A stretch of 33,229 nt of DNA from NCBI GenBank assembly GCA_028688575.1, contig JAQTXW010000025.1, positions 1 through 33,229 of the forward strand. Reading direction: 5' to 3'. Below the pieces are notes generated by a model. It saw nothing but the letters and a program-made list of their open reading frames with translations. It had not been told where the DNA came from and searched no databases. The stretch comes from Methylotenera sp. Lineage in GTDB: Bacteria; Pseudomonadota; Gammaproteobacteria; Burkholderiales; Methylophilaceae. The position numbers were made by a program, and so were the translations under genes. Position 1 is the first letter of the stretch; each line of letters opens with the position of its first letter. Positions 18,559 through 28,246 of the stretch are shown here, in pieces.

Positions 18559-19605
18559 ATGGATATTACAATAGCAATAGACGCAATGGGCGGCGATCAT
18601 GGCCCCCATGTAACGGTTCCAGCCACTTTAAAAGCCTTAGCGTCTGATAGTCAGTTAAATATCGTGCTGGTGGGGCTGGCTGATGCAATTGAGGCGGAGC
18701 TCAAGGCCAATAGTGCATCATTAAGTCCACGATTACGCATCCATCATGCGAGCCAGGTGGTGACGATGGATGAATCACCTCAGGGTGCATTGAAAAATAA
18801 AAAAGATTCGTCTATGCGTGTCGCTATCAACTTGGTGAAAAGCGGTGAGGCGAATGCCTGTGTGAGTGCTGGCAATACGGGTGCGTTGATGGCAACAGCC
18901 CGGTTTGTCCTTAAAACACTGCCTGGTATTGACAGGCCCGCCATTGCATCAGTTCTGCCTAGTGAAACAGGCAATACCTACATGCTGGATTTGGGTGCCA
19001 ATGCTGATTGTACTGCTGAACATCTTTATCAGTTTGCGATCATGGGGGCAATGCTCGTGAGTTGCGTCGAGCATAAAGCACGCCCCAGTGTCGGTTTGCT
19101 CAATATTGGCTCGGAGGAAATTAAAGGTAACGAAGTCGTGAAGCAGGCGGCGGAGTTGTTGCGCGCAAGTCATCTTAATTTTTACGGTAATGTTGAGGGG
19201 GATGACATTTTTAAAGGCACGACTGATTTAGTGGTGTGCGACGGTTTTGTGGGTAATGTATCACTCAAAACCACGGAGGGTTTGGCGCATATGATGGGCA
19301 AGTTCTTGACGCAGGAATTCAAGCGTAATTGGCTTACCAAAGCCATGGCATTGTGTGCTTTGCCTGTGCTCAAGGCATTTAAAAAGCGTCTGGACCCGCG
19401 TCGCTACAACGGCGCTAGCTTTTTAGGGTTGCGAGGGTTGGTCGTGAAAAGTCATGGCGGTGCCGATGATGTTGCTTTTCTATCTGCAATTCATGTGGCC
19501 ATTGAAGAGGCGCGCAGTGGCGTATTAAAACGGATTAGTGAGCAGTTGGAAATAGAACATCTACAGCCTGCTACTGAAGTGCAAAATTTACAGGATACAC
19601 AATGA
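18559..19605 (+). CDS. plsX: Phosphate acyltransferase PlsX
   Basis: Peripheral membrane enzyme that makes acyl-phosphate from acyl-ACP for the first acylation of glycerol 3-phosphate, linking fatty-acid and phospholipid synthesis. 348 residues starting with [14 protein letters not shown], the PlsX signature; [41 protein letters not shown] and [16 protein letters not shown] are also typical. The ATG at 18559 is preferred over a TTG four codons earlier, which has no ribosome-binding site. Its TGA overlaps the fabH ATG (ATGA), so the two are coupled. Confidence 0.96.
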   Translation: MDITIAIDAMGGDHGPHVTVPATLKALASDSQLNIVLVGLADAIEAELKANSASLSPRLRIHHASQVVTMDESPQGALKNKKDSSMRVAINLVKSGEANACVSAGNTGALMATARFVLKTLPGIDRPAIASVLPSETGNTYMLDLGANADCTAEHLYQFAIMGAMLVSCVEHKARPSVGLLNIGSEEIKGNEVVKQAAELLRASHLNFYGNVEGDDIFKGTTDLVVCDGFVGNVSLKTTEGLAHMMGKFLTQEFKRNWLTKAMALCALPVLKAFKKRLDPRRYNGASFLGLRGLVVKSHGGADDVAFLSAIHVAIEEARSGVLKRISEQLEIEHLQPATEVQNLQDTQ

Positions 19606-20558
19606 TATTTTCTAAAATCGCTGGCACTGGAAGCTATTTGCCGCAAAGAGTTCTTACCAATGCCGATCTGGAGACCATGGTTGATACCACGGATGAGTGG
19701 ATTTATAGCCGTACTGGGATTCGCGAGCGGCATATAGCAGCAGAAAGTGAATTTACAAGTGATCTTGCGGTTGCAGCAGCTAAAAACGCGATTGAAGCTG
19801 CTAACATTGATTTGCAGTTAATTGATTTGATTTTGGTTGCCACGACCACACCTGACCGTGTTTTTCCAAGCACGGCATGCTTGGTGCAAAATCAACTCGG
19901 TGTCAAAAATAATTGTCCAGCTTTTGATGTGCAGGCAGTATGTAGTGGCTTTGTCTATGCGCTGGCTGTGGCGGATAGCATGATTAAATCTGGCAGTGTT
20001 AAAAATGCGTTGGTGATTGGCGCTGAAACCATGTCGCGCATTACTGACTGGACTGATAGAAGTAACTGTATTTTATGGGGCGACGGTGCAGGTGCTGTGG
20101 TGCTGCAAGCCTCGACTGAAGCAGGCATTATCTCTACCCATCTGCATGCGGATGGCAGTTATGAAAAATTGCTCAATGTGCCGACGGGTGTGTCCAAGCT
20201 GGGCGATGATAAAACCGTTAAGATGGAAGGTAATGCCGTATTTAAAATGGCAGTCAATACCTTGGATCAAATTGTGGATGAAACACTTTCCGCGAATGGC
20301 ATGCAAAAGCATGATATAGACTGGCTCGTGCCGCATCAGGCAAATATTCGCATACTGCAGGCGACAGCCAAAAAGCTGGACATGGATTTGGAAAAAGTCG
20401 TTGTCACGGTGGATAAACATGGTAATACTTCGGCTGCATCGATTCCATTGGCTTTGGATACGGCTGTGCGTGATGGACGAATCAAACGTGGCGACGTGCT
20501 ATTAATGGAGGCCTTTGGCGGTGGATTCACCTGGGGTTCTGCATTAATTAAATACTAA
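19602..20558 (+). CDS. fabH: 3-oxoacyl-ACP synthase III
   Basis: Starts type II fatty-acid synthesis by condensing acetyl-CoA with malonyl-ACP. 318 residues in a thiolase fold. The catalytic triad is visible: Cys114 in [11 protein letters not shown], His245 in [11 protein letters not shown] and Asn275 in KHGNTSAAS (E. coli C112, H244, N274). Start set by the ATGA overlap with plsX. The next gene, fabD, supplies its malonyl-ACP. Confidence 0.97.
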   Translation: MIFSKIAGTGSYLPQRVLTNADLETMVDTTDEWIYSRTGIRERHIAAESEFTSDLAVAAAKNAIEAANIDLQLIDLILVATTTPDRVFPSTACLVQNQLGVKNNCPAFDVQAVCSGFVYALAVADSMIKSGSVKNALVIGAETMSRITDWTDRSNCILWGDGAGAVVLQASTEAGIISTHLHADGSYEKLLNVPTGVSKLGDDKTVKMEGNAVFKMAVNTLDQIVDETLSANGMQKHDIDWLVPHQANIRILQATAKKLDMDLEKVVVTVDKHGNTSAASIPLALDTAVRDGRIKRGDVLLMEAFGGGFTWGSALIKY

Positions 20559-20585
20559 TTTATCAAGTAGATACATTTGTTATTT

Positions 20586-20613
20586 AGAGTAATTTATTAA
20601 GAGTAATTTATGA
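20586..20613 (+). repeat. Tandem 14-base near-duplication at the fabD start
   Basis: AGAGTAATTTATTA (20586-20599) is followed directly by AGAGTAATTTATGA (20600-20613); 13 of 14 positions agree. The single difference turns ATT into the fabD ATG. Both copies carry an AGAG ribosome-binding-like core. Confidence 0.85.
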
Positions 20614-21536
20614 AAAATCTAGCTTTCTTTTTTCCAGGTCAAGGCTCTCAATCAGCAGGTATGATGAGTGGTTTTGGCGATTCTAATGTCATACGCGATA
20701 CATTTACAGAGGCTTCGGATGTTCTTGGTGTTGATCTCTGGGCAATGGCAACGGAGCCCAATGAGGCGATCAACGAAACGACCAATACACAGCCTATCAT
20801 GCTAACAGCTGGCGTTGCTACCTGGCGCGCATGGCTTTCCGTGTCAGGTCAGATGCCATCGGTTCTCGCGGGACACAGTCTGGGTGAATATACAGCACTG
20901 GTGGCTTCAGGGGCGTTATCATTTAAAGAGGCATTGCCTCTTGTGCGTTATCGCGCGGAAGTGATGCAGAGCGCTGTTCCTGCTGGTGTTGGCGCAATGG
21001 CTGCAATTCTCGGCTTGGATGATGATGCAGTGCGGGCTGTTTGTGCAGAAGCGGCACAAAATGAGGTGTTGGAGGCGGTTAACCTGAATTCTCCTGGCCA
21101 GGTGGTGATTGCTGGAAATAAAACTGCTGTCGAGCGCGGCATGGAAATAGCAAAGGCGAAAGGTGCTAAACGTGCATTAGCCTTGCCCGTGAGCGTACCT
21201 TCTCATTGTGCTTTGATGAAGCCTGCGGCAGCCCAGCTTGCTGACTACCTGCAAAATGTAACGCTAGTTCAGCCACAAATACCTGTGCTGCATAATGCAG
21301 ATGTCATGTCTTATCATGAGAGCGCTAAAGTTAAAGATGCGCTGGTGCGCCAGCTTTATAGCCCTGTGCGTTGGGTTGAAACTGTGCAAGCTATTGCAGC
21401 GCAGGGTGTTAGTCAGTCTGCGGAATGCGGACCAGGTAAGGTGTTAGCCGGGTTAACCAAACGCATCGTGGCTGAGCTGCCATGCGTGGCACTGACGACT
21501 GATACTGCTTTGGCTGAACTCAAGCAAACACTTTAA
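20610..21536 (+). CDS. fabD: Malonyl-CoA:ACP transacylase
   Basis: Moves malonyl from CoA to ACP, providing the chain-extension unit for FabH and FabF. 308 residues, beginning AFFFPGQGSQSAGM. The active-site Ser90 is in LAGHSLGEYTAL, Arg115 in VRYRAEVMQ, and His199 in VSVPSHCALM (E. coli S92, R117, H201). Its translation-initiation region is a 14-base tandem near-duplicate, with the ATG in the second copy (see findings). Confidence 0.97.
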   Translation: MKNLAFFFPGQGSQSAGMMSGFGDSNVIRDTFTEASDVLGVDLWAMATEPNEAINETTNTQPIMLTAGVATWRAWLSVSGQMPSVLAGHSLGEYTALVASGALSFKEALPLVRYRAEVMQSAVPAGVGAMAAILGLDDDAVRAVCAEAAQNEVLEAVNLNSPGQVVIAGNKTAVERGMEIAKAKGAKRALALPVSVPSHCALMKPAAAQLADYLQNVTLVQPQIPVLHNADVMSYHESAKVKDALVRQLYSPVRWVETVQAIAAQGVSQSAECGPGKVLAGLTKRIVAELPCVALTTDTALAELKQTL

Positions 21537-21587
21537 GCCATAAGATTTATTAAACCATACACTTTAAAATTCATTCAGAGGTGACGT

Positions 21588-22328
21588 ATGTTAACAGGAC
21601 AAATAGCATTAGTAACGGGTGCTAGCCGCGGTATTGGTGCAGCAATAGCTTTGGAGTTGGGACAGCAAGGTGCCACAGTGATAGGTACTGCAACTTCAGA
21701 TGCAGGCGCTGCTGCGATTACCCAAACTTTAACGGTGGCAGGTGTTAAAGGTGAGGGGATGACACTCAATGTGAATGATGCCGCGCAATTGGAGGCCACG
21801 CTAAAAAAAATCTCCGAAAAATATGGAGATGTAAGTGTGTTGGTAAATAATGCAGGCATTACTCGCGACACTTTGTTAATGCGCATGAAAGACGAAGATT
21901 GGGATGCAGTGATTAGTACCAACCTGACTTCAGTTTATCGCGTGAGTCAGGCAGTGCTGCGCCCCATGATGAAGGCGCGTGCAGGCCGCATCATCAGCAT
22001 TTCTTCTGTGGTAGGTCACATGGGTAATGCAGGTCAGACTAACTATGCTGCGGCAAAAGCGGGGATGACAGGGTTCACAAAATCACTGGCGGCTGAGGTT
22101 GGTAGTCGTGGTATCACGGTAAACTGTGTTGCGCCTGGTTTTATTGAAACTGACATGACAGCAGAGTTATCTGAAGAGATTACAAACAAAATGCTTGCGC
22201 GCATACCCGCTGGGCGCTTGGGTTCTGTCAAGGAAATTGCAGCGACTGTGGTGTTTTTAGCATCGCCTAATGCGGCATATATCACGGGGGAAACCATCCA
22301 TGTGAATGGCGGCATGTTGATGGTGTAG
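21588..22328 (+). CDS. fabG: 3-oxoacyl-ACP reductase
   Basis: NADPH-dependent reduction of 3-oxoacyl-ACP in each elongation round. 246-residue short-chain dehydrogenase: cofactor loop TGASRGIGAAIA (10-21), NNAGITRD (87-94), and the catalytic Ser140, Tyr153 and Lys157 in ISISSVVG and TNYAAAKAG. C-terminal GETIHVNGGMLMV is the classic FabG ending. A strong AGAGGTGA site precedes the ATG. 51 bases after fabD. Confidence 0.97.
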   Translation: MLTGQIALVTGASRGIGAAIALELGQQGATVIGTATSDAGAAAITQTLTVAGVKGEGMTLNVNDAAQLEATLKKISEKYGDVSVLVNNAGITRDTLLMRMKDEDWDAVISTNLTSVYRVSQAVLRPMMKARAGRIISISSVVGHMGNAGQTNYAAAKAGMTGFTKSLAAEVGSRGITVNCVAPGFIETDMTAELSEEITNKMLARIPAGRLGSVKEIAATVVFLASPNAAYITGETIHVNGGMLMV

Positions 22329-22357
22329 GGCGCTTGTTATAAATAATCATAGTTTTT

Positions 22358-22385
22358 TTGTATTCTTCCTCAATTTTGATAGAAT
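22358..22385 (+). promoter_or_regulatory. Possible promoter for acpP
   Basis: TTGTAT (22358-22363) and TAGAAT (22380-22385), 16 bases apart, about 47 bases ahead of acpP. A 6-base inverted repeat (22361-22366 with 22381-22386) overlaps it. High acpP expression in bacteria makes a dedicated promoter plausible. Confidence 0.35.
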
Positions 22386-22431
22386 ACGGTTTAGTCGTAA
22401 GGCTATTTTTTCTTTTTGAAGGGGTAATTAG

Positions 22432-22668
22432 ATGTCTGACATCGAACAACGCGTTAAAAAAATTGTTGCTGAGCAATTAGGTGCAAATGAAGCTGATGTT
22501 AAAAATGCATCATCATTTGTAGATGATTTAGGTGCTGACTCATTAGACACAGTTGAGTTAGTGATGGCGCTAGAAGAAGAATTTGACTGCGAAATTCCTG
22601 ATGAAGAAGCAGAAAAAATCACAACTGTTCAATTAGCAATTGATTACATCAATACTAACCTGAAGTAA
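22432..22668 (+). CDS. acpP: Acyl carrier protein
   Basis: Carries growing acyl chains on a phosphopantetheine arm. 78 residues, strongly acidic, with the attachment Ser37 in [20 protein letters not shown]. This is the normal size and sequence. A near-ideal GAAGGGG ribosome-binding site lies nine bases upstream, consistent with very high expression. A strong terminator follows immediately. Confidence 0.98.
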   Translation: MSDIEQRVKKIVAEQLGANEADVKNASSFVDDLGADSLDTVELVMALEEEFDCEIPDEEAEKITTVQLAIDYINTNLK

Positions 22669-22681
22669 TATAGCTTTCATT

Positions 22682-22720
22682 AGGCAATAAACTCTAATTT
22701 AAGAGTTTATTGCCTTTTTT
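22682..22720 (+). terminator. Intrinsic terminator after acpP
   Basis: A perfect 13-base-pair stem (22683-22695 with 22702-22714), a 6-base loop and then six T. It lies 14 bases after the acpP stop and would limit transcription into fabF. Confidence 0.92.
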
Positions 22721-22781
22721 GTTTATTGCACCGCACTGTCGTGCATCACTTAAATTACACTGCATCATAAAGGTAAGCTTC

Positions 22782-24014
22782 ATGTCCAAACGTAGAGTCG
22801 TTGTTACAGGTCTTGGCGTTGTTTCACCAGTAGGTATTGGTGTTAAAGCCGCATGGGATAATCTAATTGCTGGTAAATCTGGCATAACACAAATCACTAA
22901 ATTTGATGCAAGCGCCTTTGCTTCTACGATTGCTGGAGAAGTTAAGGATTTCAAGGCGGAGGATTACATTCCCGCAAAAGATGCAAGACGTATGGATACC
23001 TTTATTCAGTATGGACTAGCCGCTGCAATCGAGGCCGTTAAAGACTCTGGTATTGTCGCCACGGATGAAAATGCCGAGCGTATTGGCGTTTCGATAGGTT
23101 CTGGTATTGGTGGTATGCAACTTATCGAAGACACAGATATACTTTATCAGGCATCAGGCCCACGCAAGATTTCGCCGTTCTTCATTCCTGGCACGATCAT
23201 CAACATGATTTCGGGTAATTTATCGATCATGTTTGGTTTTAAAGGTCCGAATGTGGCGATTGTGACCGCCTGTACAACAGGCACGCACTCCATCGGTGAT
23301 GCTTCACGCATGATTGAGTACGGTGATGCAGATGTGATGGTCGCAGGCGGTGCAGAAGCTGCCATTACACGCCTGAGCGTAGGCGGCTTTGCCGCTTCAC
23401 GCGCGCTGTCCACACGTAATGACGACCCTGCAACTGCCAGTCGACCATGGGATAAAGACCGTGATGGCTTTGTGATAGGAGAGGGTGCAGGCGTACTGGT
23501 GCTGGAAGAATATGAGCATGCTAAAAAACGCGGTGCAAAAATCTACGCTGAATTAAGTGGTTACGGCATGAGTGCAGATGCTTATCATATGACAGCGCCT
23601 AATATGGACGGTCCGCGCCGCTCTATGCGCAATGCCATGAACAATGCGGGCATCAATCCTGATGCTGTGCAGTTTGTCAATGCTCATGGTACTTCAACGC
23701 CATTGGGTGATGCCAATGAAACTAATGCGATTAAAGCTGCATTTGCCGACCATGCTTATCGCCTCGTCGTGAATTCAACTAAATCAATGACGGGGCATTT
23801 ATTGGGTGGTGCTGGTGGTTTAGAGTCCGTGTTCACAGTGCTGTCAATTCATCATCAAATTTCACCGCCTACGATCAATATTTTCAACCAAGATCCTGAC
23901 TGTGATCTGGATTTCTGTGCGAATACTGCACGTGATATGAAAATCGAATACGCCTTGAAAAATAACTTTGGCTTTGGTGGTACCAATGGCAGTTTAGTTT
24001 TCAAGAAAATTTAG
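22782..24014 (+). CDS. fabF: 3-oxoacyl-ACP synthase II
   Basis: Condenses acyl-ACP with malonyl-ACP in elongation. 410 residues, thiolase fold. Catalytic Cys164 is in [10 protein letters not shown], His302 in [11 protein letters not shown], Lys334 in [13 protein letters not shown] and His339 in the same motif. The open frame extends upstream to a TTG at 22710 inside the acpP terminator; the ATG at 22782 is chosen because it has AGG eight bases upstream and begins exactly at [17 protein letters not shown], the conserved N-terminus. Last gene of the fatty-acid cluster. Confidence 0.97.
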   Translation: MSKRRVVVTGLGVVSPVGIGVKAAWDNLIAGKSGITQITKFDASAFASTIAGEVKDFKAEDYIPAKDARRMDTFIQYGLAAAIEAVKDSGIVATDENAERIGVSIGSGIGGMQLIEDTDILYQASGPRKISPFFIPGTIINMISGNLSIMFGFKGPNVAIVTACTTGTHSIGDASRMIEYGDADVMVAGGAEAAITRLSVGGFAASRALSTRNDDPATASRPWDKDRDGFVIGEGAGVLVLEEYEHAKKRGAKIYAELSGYGMSADAYHMTAPNMDGPRRSMRNAMNNAGINPDAVQFVNAHGTSTPLGDANETNAIKAAFADHAYRLVVNSTKSMTGHLLGGAGGLESVFTVLSIHHQISPPTINIFNQDPDCDLDFCANTARDMKIEYALKNNFGFGGTNGSLVFKKI

Positions 24015-24485
24015 TTTATCGCATCATGAAAGTGCTGAATTTAGGTAAATACTTGGGTAATGCTATTGCCATGAGATTGTAAATCTTTTGTTAATTGCCA
24101 CTTAAATGACAAGCTAACCGAAAATGGTGATGTATTATTAAAAAAACTAAATAATACAACGACCTTTTTATGAAAATAACAACAATTAAAACCATGTGGT
24201 TATACCACATGGTTTTATGCTTTTTTGCCGCTCTTAAATGGCTTGTCAGCTACACTTGATTCGTCTGAGGCTAATGCGAAGGAGTGCCATGAGGGTCTGG
24301 TGACATTTTTTATGAATATATTTAGCTTTTTTACAATCGCATTCACAGACATGTGAAAATAAACAATCAAATACCTGCGCAATTCGTTCAGACTTGGCTG
24401 ACACGACAGCTTAACAATCAAACTTGCCCTGCTACAAAATCAGGCCTAACTCAGATCGTTAAAGGGCCTTTAATTGGATAAAGTA
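24015..24485. other. Intergenic region between convergent fabF and carbonic anhydrase
   Basis: 471 bases with no recognisable gene. It holds one strong hairpin (24187-24217). A 68-codon minus-strand open frame (24215-24421) runs into that hairpin; I could not relate it to any family. A short palindrome lies at 24459-24473. The rest shows nothing I can name. Confidence 0.6.
24187..24226 (+). terminator. Likely fabF terminator hairpin
   Basis: A perfect 13- to 14-base-pair stem (24187-24200 with 24204-24217) around a 3-base TAT loop, followed shortly by a run of six T (24221-24226). The distance from the fabF stop, about 170 bases, is long for a terminator. Confidence 0.7.
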
Positions 24486-25745
24486 TTATTCAACGATGAT
24501 ACGACCGTTAATCTCCTGCACAGGTCTGTTGTTGTGGTGTTTCATGACATTTTGAAAGGCTTCAATCTGTGCTTTAGAAGCTGTTAAGGGTGTTTTAATC
24601 ACAATCCACCTGACACCTTCTGAGCATGGCGGGGTGGTCAGCGATCCATTAAAACGGTAGTAATCCAGATTTTTGGGCATCATCTCACTCGGGAGTAATC
24701 TGGAAACAATATTCACAGGTTTATCCAGGTTTTTAGGCATCTGTTTCCACAGCTTTTCTAAGCCAATATTGGCTTTGCCTTCATTAAACATAACGCCTAT
24801 GACTGCTAAATTGCCTTTGGAGTCCGCATGTACAAAATGTGCTTCCATAGCGAAGGCCTTGCCTTTGATCATATGTTCACTTGGGGCATGAAAATGCACT
24901 TGTTTGAGTTTGAATACCATATTGTCCAGTATTAAATTATTACCATCCTTAAAATTAACCTGTATGGTATGACCATTATTGACAATGTCTTTGGCGGGGA
25001 ACTTCTGCAACATCTTAAGCGGTTTAAGGTCTGCATCAATAGTGCTGTCAATGTCAATGGGTGATTGGTTTTTACCCACGTCGCAAGTTGCAAACTCTGG
25101 TTTTAGTTTCCCCCATTCTGTAGGGCCTGCTTTGTCTTCATAAGACCAATGTGCTGCGTGAGGGGGTTCTTTTTCTGCCTTCTTTTCTGTTGCTGCGGCT
25201 GTATCAGCTGTTTTTTCAATCTCAGGCGGCGGGGCAGGAGGCGCAGTCGCTACGCTACTCTGTGGGGATCCCTCAGTTTTTGCGGGTGCTTGTGTTGTTA
25301 GCTGCTTGGCCTTAGGTGCACTGGCTTGCGAGCTGTCCTTTCTGCTGCAGGTATAGCGCATGGCACGATCAAATTCGGTTTCAGGCACGGGTTCAATAAA
25401 TTCGGCATTTTTGATGTCTATGGCTGCTGAGTGAACGAGTGTTGTGTCTAAATATTGAAATACTTGCGAAGCTGCAGACTTTTGTGAATCGCAGTCAAAA
25501 TACCACAACAGTTTTGCCTGATTGTATTCTTTGTCAGGAAACTCCAGGTTTTTTTGCACGGTTTTGTATTCAATTTTTACCCAGGCACGCTTGAGCTTAT
25601 CTTTCTCGAGGATGGATTGCTTATCAATGGATAGCTTGCTGGTTTTGTTTTCACTTAACTTCACCCAAACGGCTGCGTGGCTGCTAATCGTAATCAGAGA
25701 AAGGTTACATATTAAAAATAGTGAATAAAGAAATTTCTTTGGCAT
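24486..25745 (-). CDS. Exported adhesin-E-like / alpha-carbonic anhydrase fusion protein
   Basis: Reversible CO2 hydration, predicted in the periplasm. 419 residues: a signal peptide (1-24), an N-terminal domain (about 25-135) resembling surface-adhesin protein E (WVKL start, RAWVKIEY, LLWYFDCD with Cys85, and RYTCS with Cys133), a Pro/Ala/Glu-rich linker (about 136-195), and an alpha-carbonic anhydrase from HWSYEDKAGPTEW to the end. Active-site residues look intact: zinc ligands His284, His286 (VHFHAPSEH) and His303 (EAHFVH), proton shuttle His259 (NNGHTIQV), Thr370/371 in SLTTPPCSEGVRW, and a likely Cys221-Cys374 disulfide. The anhydrase call is firm; the N-terminal domain name is by pattern recall and less sure. 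Confidence 0.9.
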   Translation of the reverse strand: MPKKFLYSLFLICNLSLITISSHAAVWVKLSENKTSKLSIDKQSILEKDKLKRAWVKIEYKTVQKNLEFPDKEYNQAKLLWYFDCDSQKSAASQVFQYLDTTLVHSAAIDIKNAEFIEPVPETEFDRAMRYTCSRKDSSQASAPKAKQLTTQAPAKTEGSPQSSVATAPPAPPPEIEKTADTAAATEKKAEKEPPHAAHWSYEDKAGPTEWGKLKPEFATCDVGKNQSPIDIDSTIDADLKPLKMLQKFPAKDIVNNGHTIQVNFKDGNNLILDNMVFKLKQVHFHAPSEHMIKGKAFAMEAHFVHADSKGNLAVIGVMFNEGKANIGLEKLWKQMPKNLDKPVNIVSRLLPSEMMPKNLDYYRFNGSLTTPPCSEGVRWIVIKTPLTASKAQIEAFQNVMKHHNNRPVQEINGRIIVE

Positions 25746-25971
25746 AGCGTGTCCAGTCTAGATGTCGCAGTTGATTGCAGCCACATAATAATCAGCCCAT
25801 ATTATATGCTTTGCAAAGGTCGTTTTATGTTAAGAGCTAACGTGTCTTAATCGTTTAATTTTTTAATTTGCCTCATTTTTAAAAAGATGAGTTGCAGATA
25901 AGATAGCATCTTGAACCTGTTGATGTTCTATAATCTTAATCCATCATAAAAATAAAAAATATCAATTACAC

Positions 25972-26439
25972 ATGAATGTTAAACAAAATCAGCCAGTAGA
26001 AATCTATGCAGATGGCGCCTGCAAAGGTAACCCTGGCCCTGGTGGATGGGGCGCGTGGATTAGCTATGGTGAGCACGAAAAAGAACTATGTGGCGGCGAG
26101 TTGGACACCACCAATAACCGCATGGAGTTAACCGCCGTGATTCGGGCACTGGAAGCACTCAAACGCAGTTGCCACGCCAAAGTATTTACAGACTCAGTAT
26201 ATGTGCAAAAGGGGATTTCTGAATGGATTGTAGGTTGGAAATCACGCAACTGGCGCACGGCAGACAAAAAACCTGTCAAAAATGACGATTTGTGGCGTGT
26301 GCTGGATGTGCTGGCGCAGCAGCATACTGTAGAATGGGTGTGGGTAAAAGGACATGCGGGGAATGTTGGGAACGAACGTGCTGACAGGCTCGCAAACCAA
26401 GGCGTGGAGCAAGTGTTAAGTCAGAGGGAGTTATCTTGA
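25972..26439 (+). CDS. rnhA: Ribonuclease HI
   Basis: Cuts RNA in RNA-DNA hybrids, for example at R-loops and Okazaki primers. 155 residues. Active-site residues: Asp14 in [16 protein letters not shown], Glu52 in NRMELTAVI, Asp74 in FTDSVYV and Asp138 in NERADRLAN, with His128 in KGHAGN. Its TGA overlaps the TTG start of the exonuclease gene, so they are coupled; this rnhA-dnaQ pairing is common in proteobacteria. A second RNase H (rnhB) lies in the same window. Confidence 0.97.
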   Translation: MNVKQNQPVEIYADGACKGNPGPGGWGAWISYGEHEKELCGGELDTTNNRMELTAVIRALEALKRSCHAKVFTDSVYVQKGISEWIVGWKSRNWRTADKKPVKNDDLWRVLDVLAQQHTVEWVWVKGHAGNVGNERADRLANQGVEQVLSQRELS

Positions 26440-27122
26440 GGCAAGTTTTTTTAGATACGGAAACAACAGGTTTGTATCACGCACAAGGGCATCGCATCAT
26501 TGAAGTAGCAGCGGTGGAAGTGGTGAATAGACGACTCACTAAAAATCATTTTCATTACTACCTGAACCCGGACCGTGAGATTGATCAAGGCGCACAAGAG
26601 GTACATGGCATTTCACTTGAGTTTCTGCAAGACAAGCCACACTTTGCCGATATCGCTGATGACCTGGTGGCCTTTATTGCCGATGCTGAACTCATCATGC
26701 ATAACGCGCCATTTGATGTGGGTTTTCTAAATTGCGAGTTTGGTCTGCTAGGGTATAACACGGTAGAAAATATGGCGGTCAAAATTACGGACACGCTCAA
26801 AATCGCCAAAGAAATGCGGCCTGGGCAGCGCAATAATCTAGATGCATTATGTAAGCATTTTGGCATTGATAATTCAAAACGCACTTTGCACGGTGCTTTA
26901 TTGGATGCTGAATTGTTGGCTGATGTCTACATGGCAATGACGCGTGGACAGGAAAGCCTGATGATGGCATTGGATGAGCCTAAACAGAATCCTCTTGAAA
27001 TTTCACAGGCAAATGATTTGCCATTATTGATTCAATTGGCAAGTAGTGAGGAGTTGTCGGCGCATGACGCCTATCTTGCCGGCCTGGCAAAGTCAGGCAA
27101 TTGCATTTGGAAACCCTCTTGA
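26436..27122 (+). CDS. dnaQ: DNA polymerase III epsilon subunit, 3'-5' proofreading exonuclease
   Basis: Proofreading exonuclease of the replicative polymerase. 228 residues. DEDDh residues are all visible: Asp7 and Glu9 in [10 protein letters not shown], Asp94 in [11 protein letters not shown], and His152 and Asp157 in [15 protein letters not shown] (E. coli D12, E14, D103, H162, D167). The C-terminal part (from about 175) should hold the polymerase-binding tail. The start is TTG overlapping the rnhA stop, with a strong GAGGGAG site upstream. Confidence 0.95.
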   Translation: MRQVFLDTETTGLYHAQGHRIIEVAAVEVVNRRLTKNHFHYYLNPDREIDQGAQEVHGISLEFLQDKPHFADIADDLVAFIADAELIMHNAPFDVGFLNCEFGLLGYNTVENMAVKITDTLKIAKEMRPGQRNNLDALCKHFGIDNSKRTLHGALLDAELLADVYMAMTRGQESLMMALDEPKQNPLEISQANDLPLLIQLASSEELSAHDAYLAGLAKSGNCIWKPS

Positions 27123-27160
27123 TTCCGATCTTTATTTTAAGATTTTAAGAAAGTAAACAC

Positions 27161-28246
27161 ATGAGTAAAACGATTTTAGTCACAGGTGGCGCTGGGTTTA
27201 TTGGTGCGAATTTTGTACTAGCCTGGGTTAATCTGCAGTTAGGTACGGTCATTAATCTTGATAAACTGACTTATGCGGGTAATCTTGCCAATCTGGAGTC
27301 GTTAAAACACAGCGCACAGCATGTTTTTGTGCATGGCGATATTGGTGACCAGCATCTGGTGGCTAGCTTACTGGCGAAGCACAAACCCAGTGCTGTGGTG
27401 AACTTTGCAGCGGAAAGTCATGTGGATCGTTCGATTCATGGCCCCGAAGATTTTATTCAGACGAATGTGGTGGGGACTTTTCATCTGCTGGAGTCGGTAC
27501 GTGCCTACTGGAGCACGCTGAACACAGCTGATAAAGCGGAGTTTCGATTTTTGCATGTTTCGACTGACGAGGTTTATGGCTCTTTAACCAAAGATGCGCC
27601 AGCCTTTACTGAAACCACGCCTTATGCACCCAATAGCCCATATTCTGCCTCTAAAGCGGCTTCAGACCATTTGGTGCGTGCTTATCATCATACCTATGGT
27701 TTGCCAACGCTCACAACGAACTGCTCCAATAATTACGGGCCTTACCATTTTCCTGAGAAATTGATTCCGCTGGTGATACACCATGCCCTTGCGGGCAAGC
27801 CACTACCAGTTTACGGTAACGGCCTGCAGGTGCGGGACTGGCTCTATGTGGAAGATCACTGCGCTGCGATTCGCAGAGTGCTGGAGGCAGGACAGGTGGG
27901 TGAGGTTTACAACGTCGGCGGCTGGAATGAAAAAACCAATATTGATATCGTAAGAACACTTTGCCGTATGCTGGATGAAAAGCAGCCGCGTATCGATGGC
28001 AAGTCCTATGCGGAACAAATTACTTATGTTGCAGACAGGCCAGGTCATGACCAACGTTATGCGATAGACGCCACCAAGCTTGCAAAAACGTTAGGCTGGG
28101 AACCCGCAGAAACCTTTGAAACAGGCATAGAAAAAACAGTAAACTGGTATTTGGCACATCAAGACTGGGTCAATCACATCACCAGCGGTGATTATCGCAA
28201 CTGGCTACAAACACATTATGCGGAACGCGGTGAGGAGTTGGCATGA
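27161..28246 (+). CDS. rfbB: dTDP-glucose 4,6-dehydratase
   Basis: Second step of dTDP-L-rhamnose synthesis. 361-residue extended short-chain dehydrogenase: NAD loop [11 protein letters not shown] (8-18), the catalytic Thr135-Asp136-Glu137 in [10 protein letters not shown], and Tyr161/Lys165 in [22 protein letters not shown] and [10 protein letters not shown] are typical. First gene of a four-gene rhamnose operon; its TGA overlaps the rfbA ATG. 38 bases after dnaQ with no terminator seen, so it may be partly cotranscribed with rnhA-dnaQ. Confidence 0.97.
   Translation: MSKTILVTGGAGFIGANFVLAWVNLQLGTVINLDKLTYAGNLANLESLKHSAQHVFVHGDIGDQHLVASLLAKHKPSAVVNFAAESHVDRSIHGPEDFIQTNVVGTFHLLESVRAYWSTLNTADKAEFRFLHVSTDEVYGSLTKDAPAFTETTPYAPNSPYSASKAASDHLVRAYHHTYGLPTLTTNCSNNYGPYHFPEKLIPLVIHHALAGKPLPVYGNGLQVRDWLYVEDHCAAIRRVLEAGQVGEVYNVGGWNEKTNIDIVRTLCRMLDEKQPRIDGKSYAEQITYVADRPGHDQRYAIDATKLAKTLGWEPAETFETGIEKTVNWYLAHQDWVNHITSGDYRNWLQTHYAERGEELA

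Noticed and set aside
20073-20420. A 115-codon antisense frame in fabH
   Set aside because: Overlaps conserved fabH catalytic codons; no independent start signal.
22710-22781. Upstream extension of fabF to a TTG
   Set aside because: The TTG falls in the acpP terminator stem and the added residues are not part of the FabF family.
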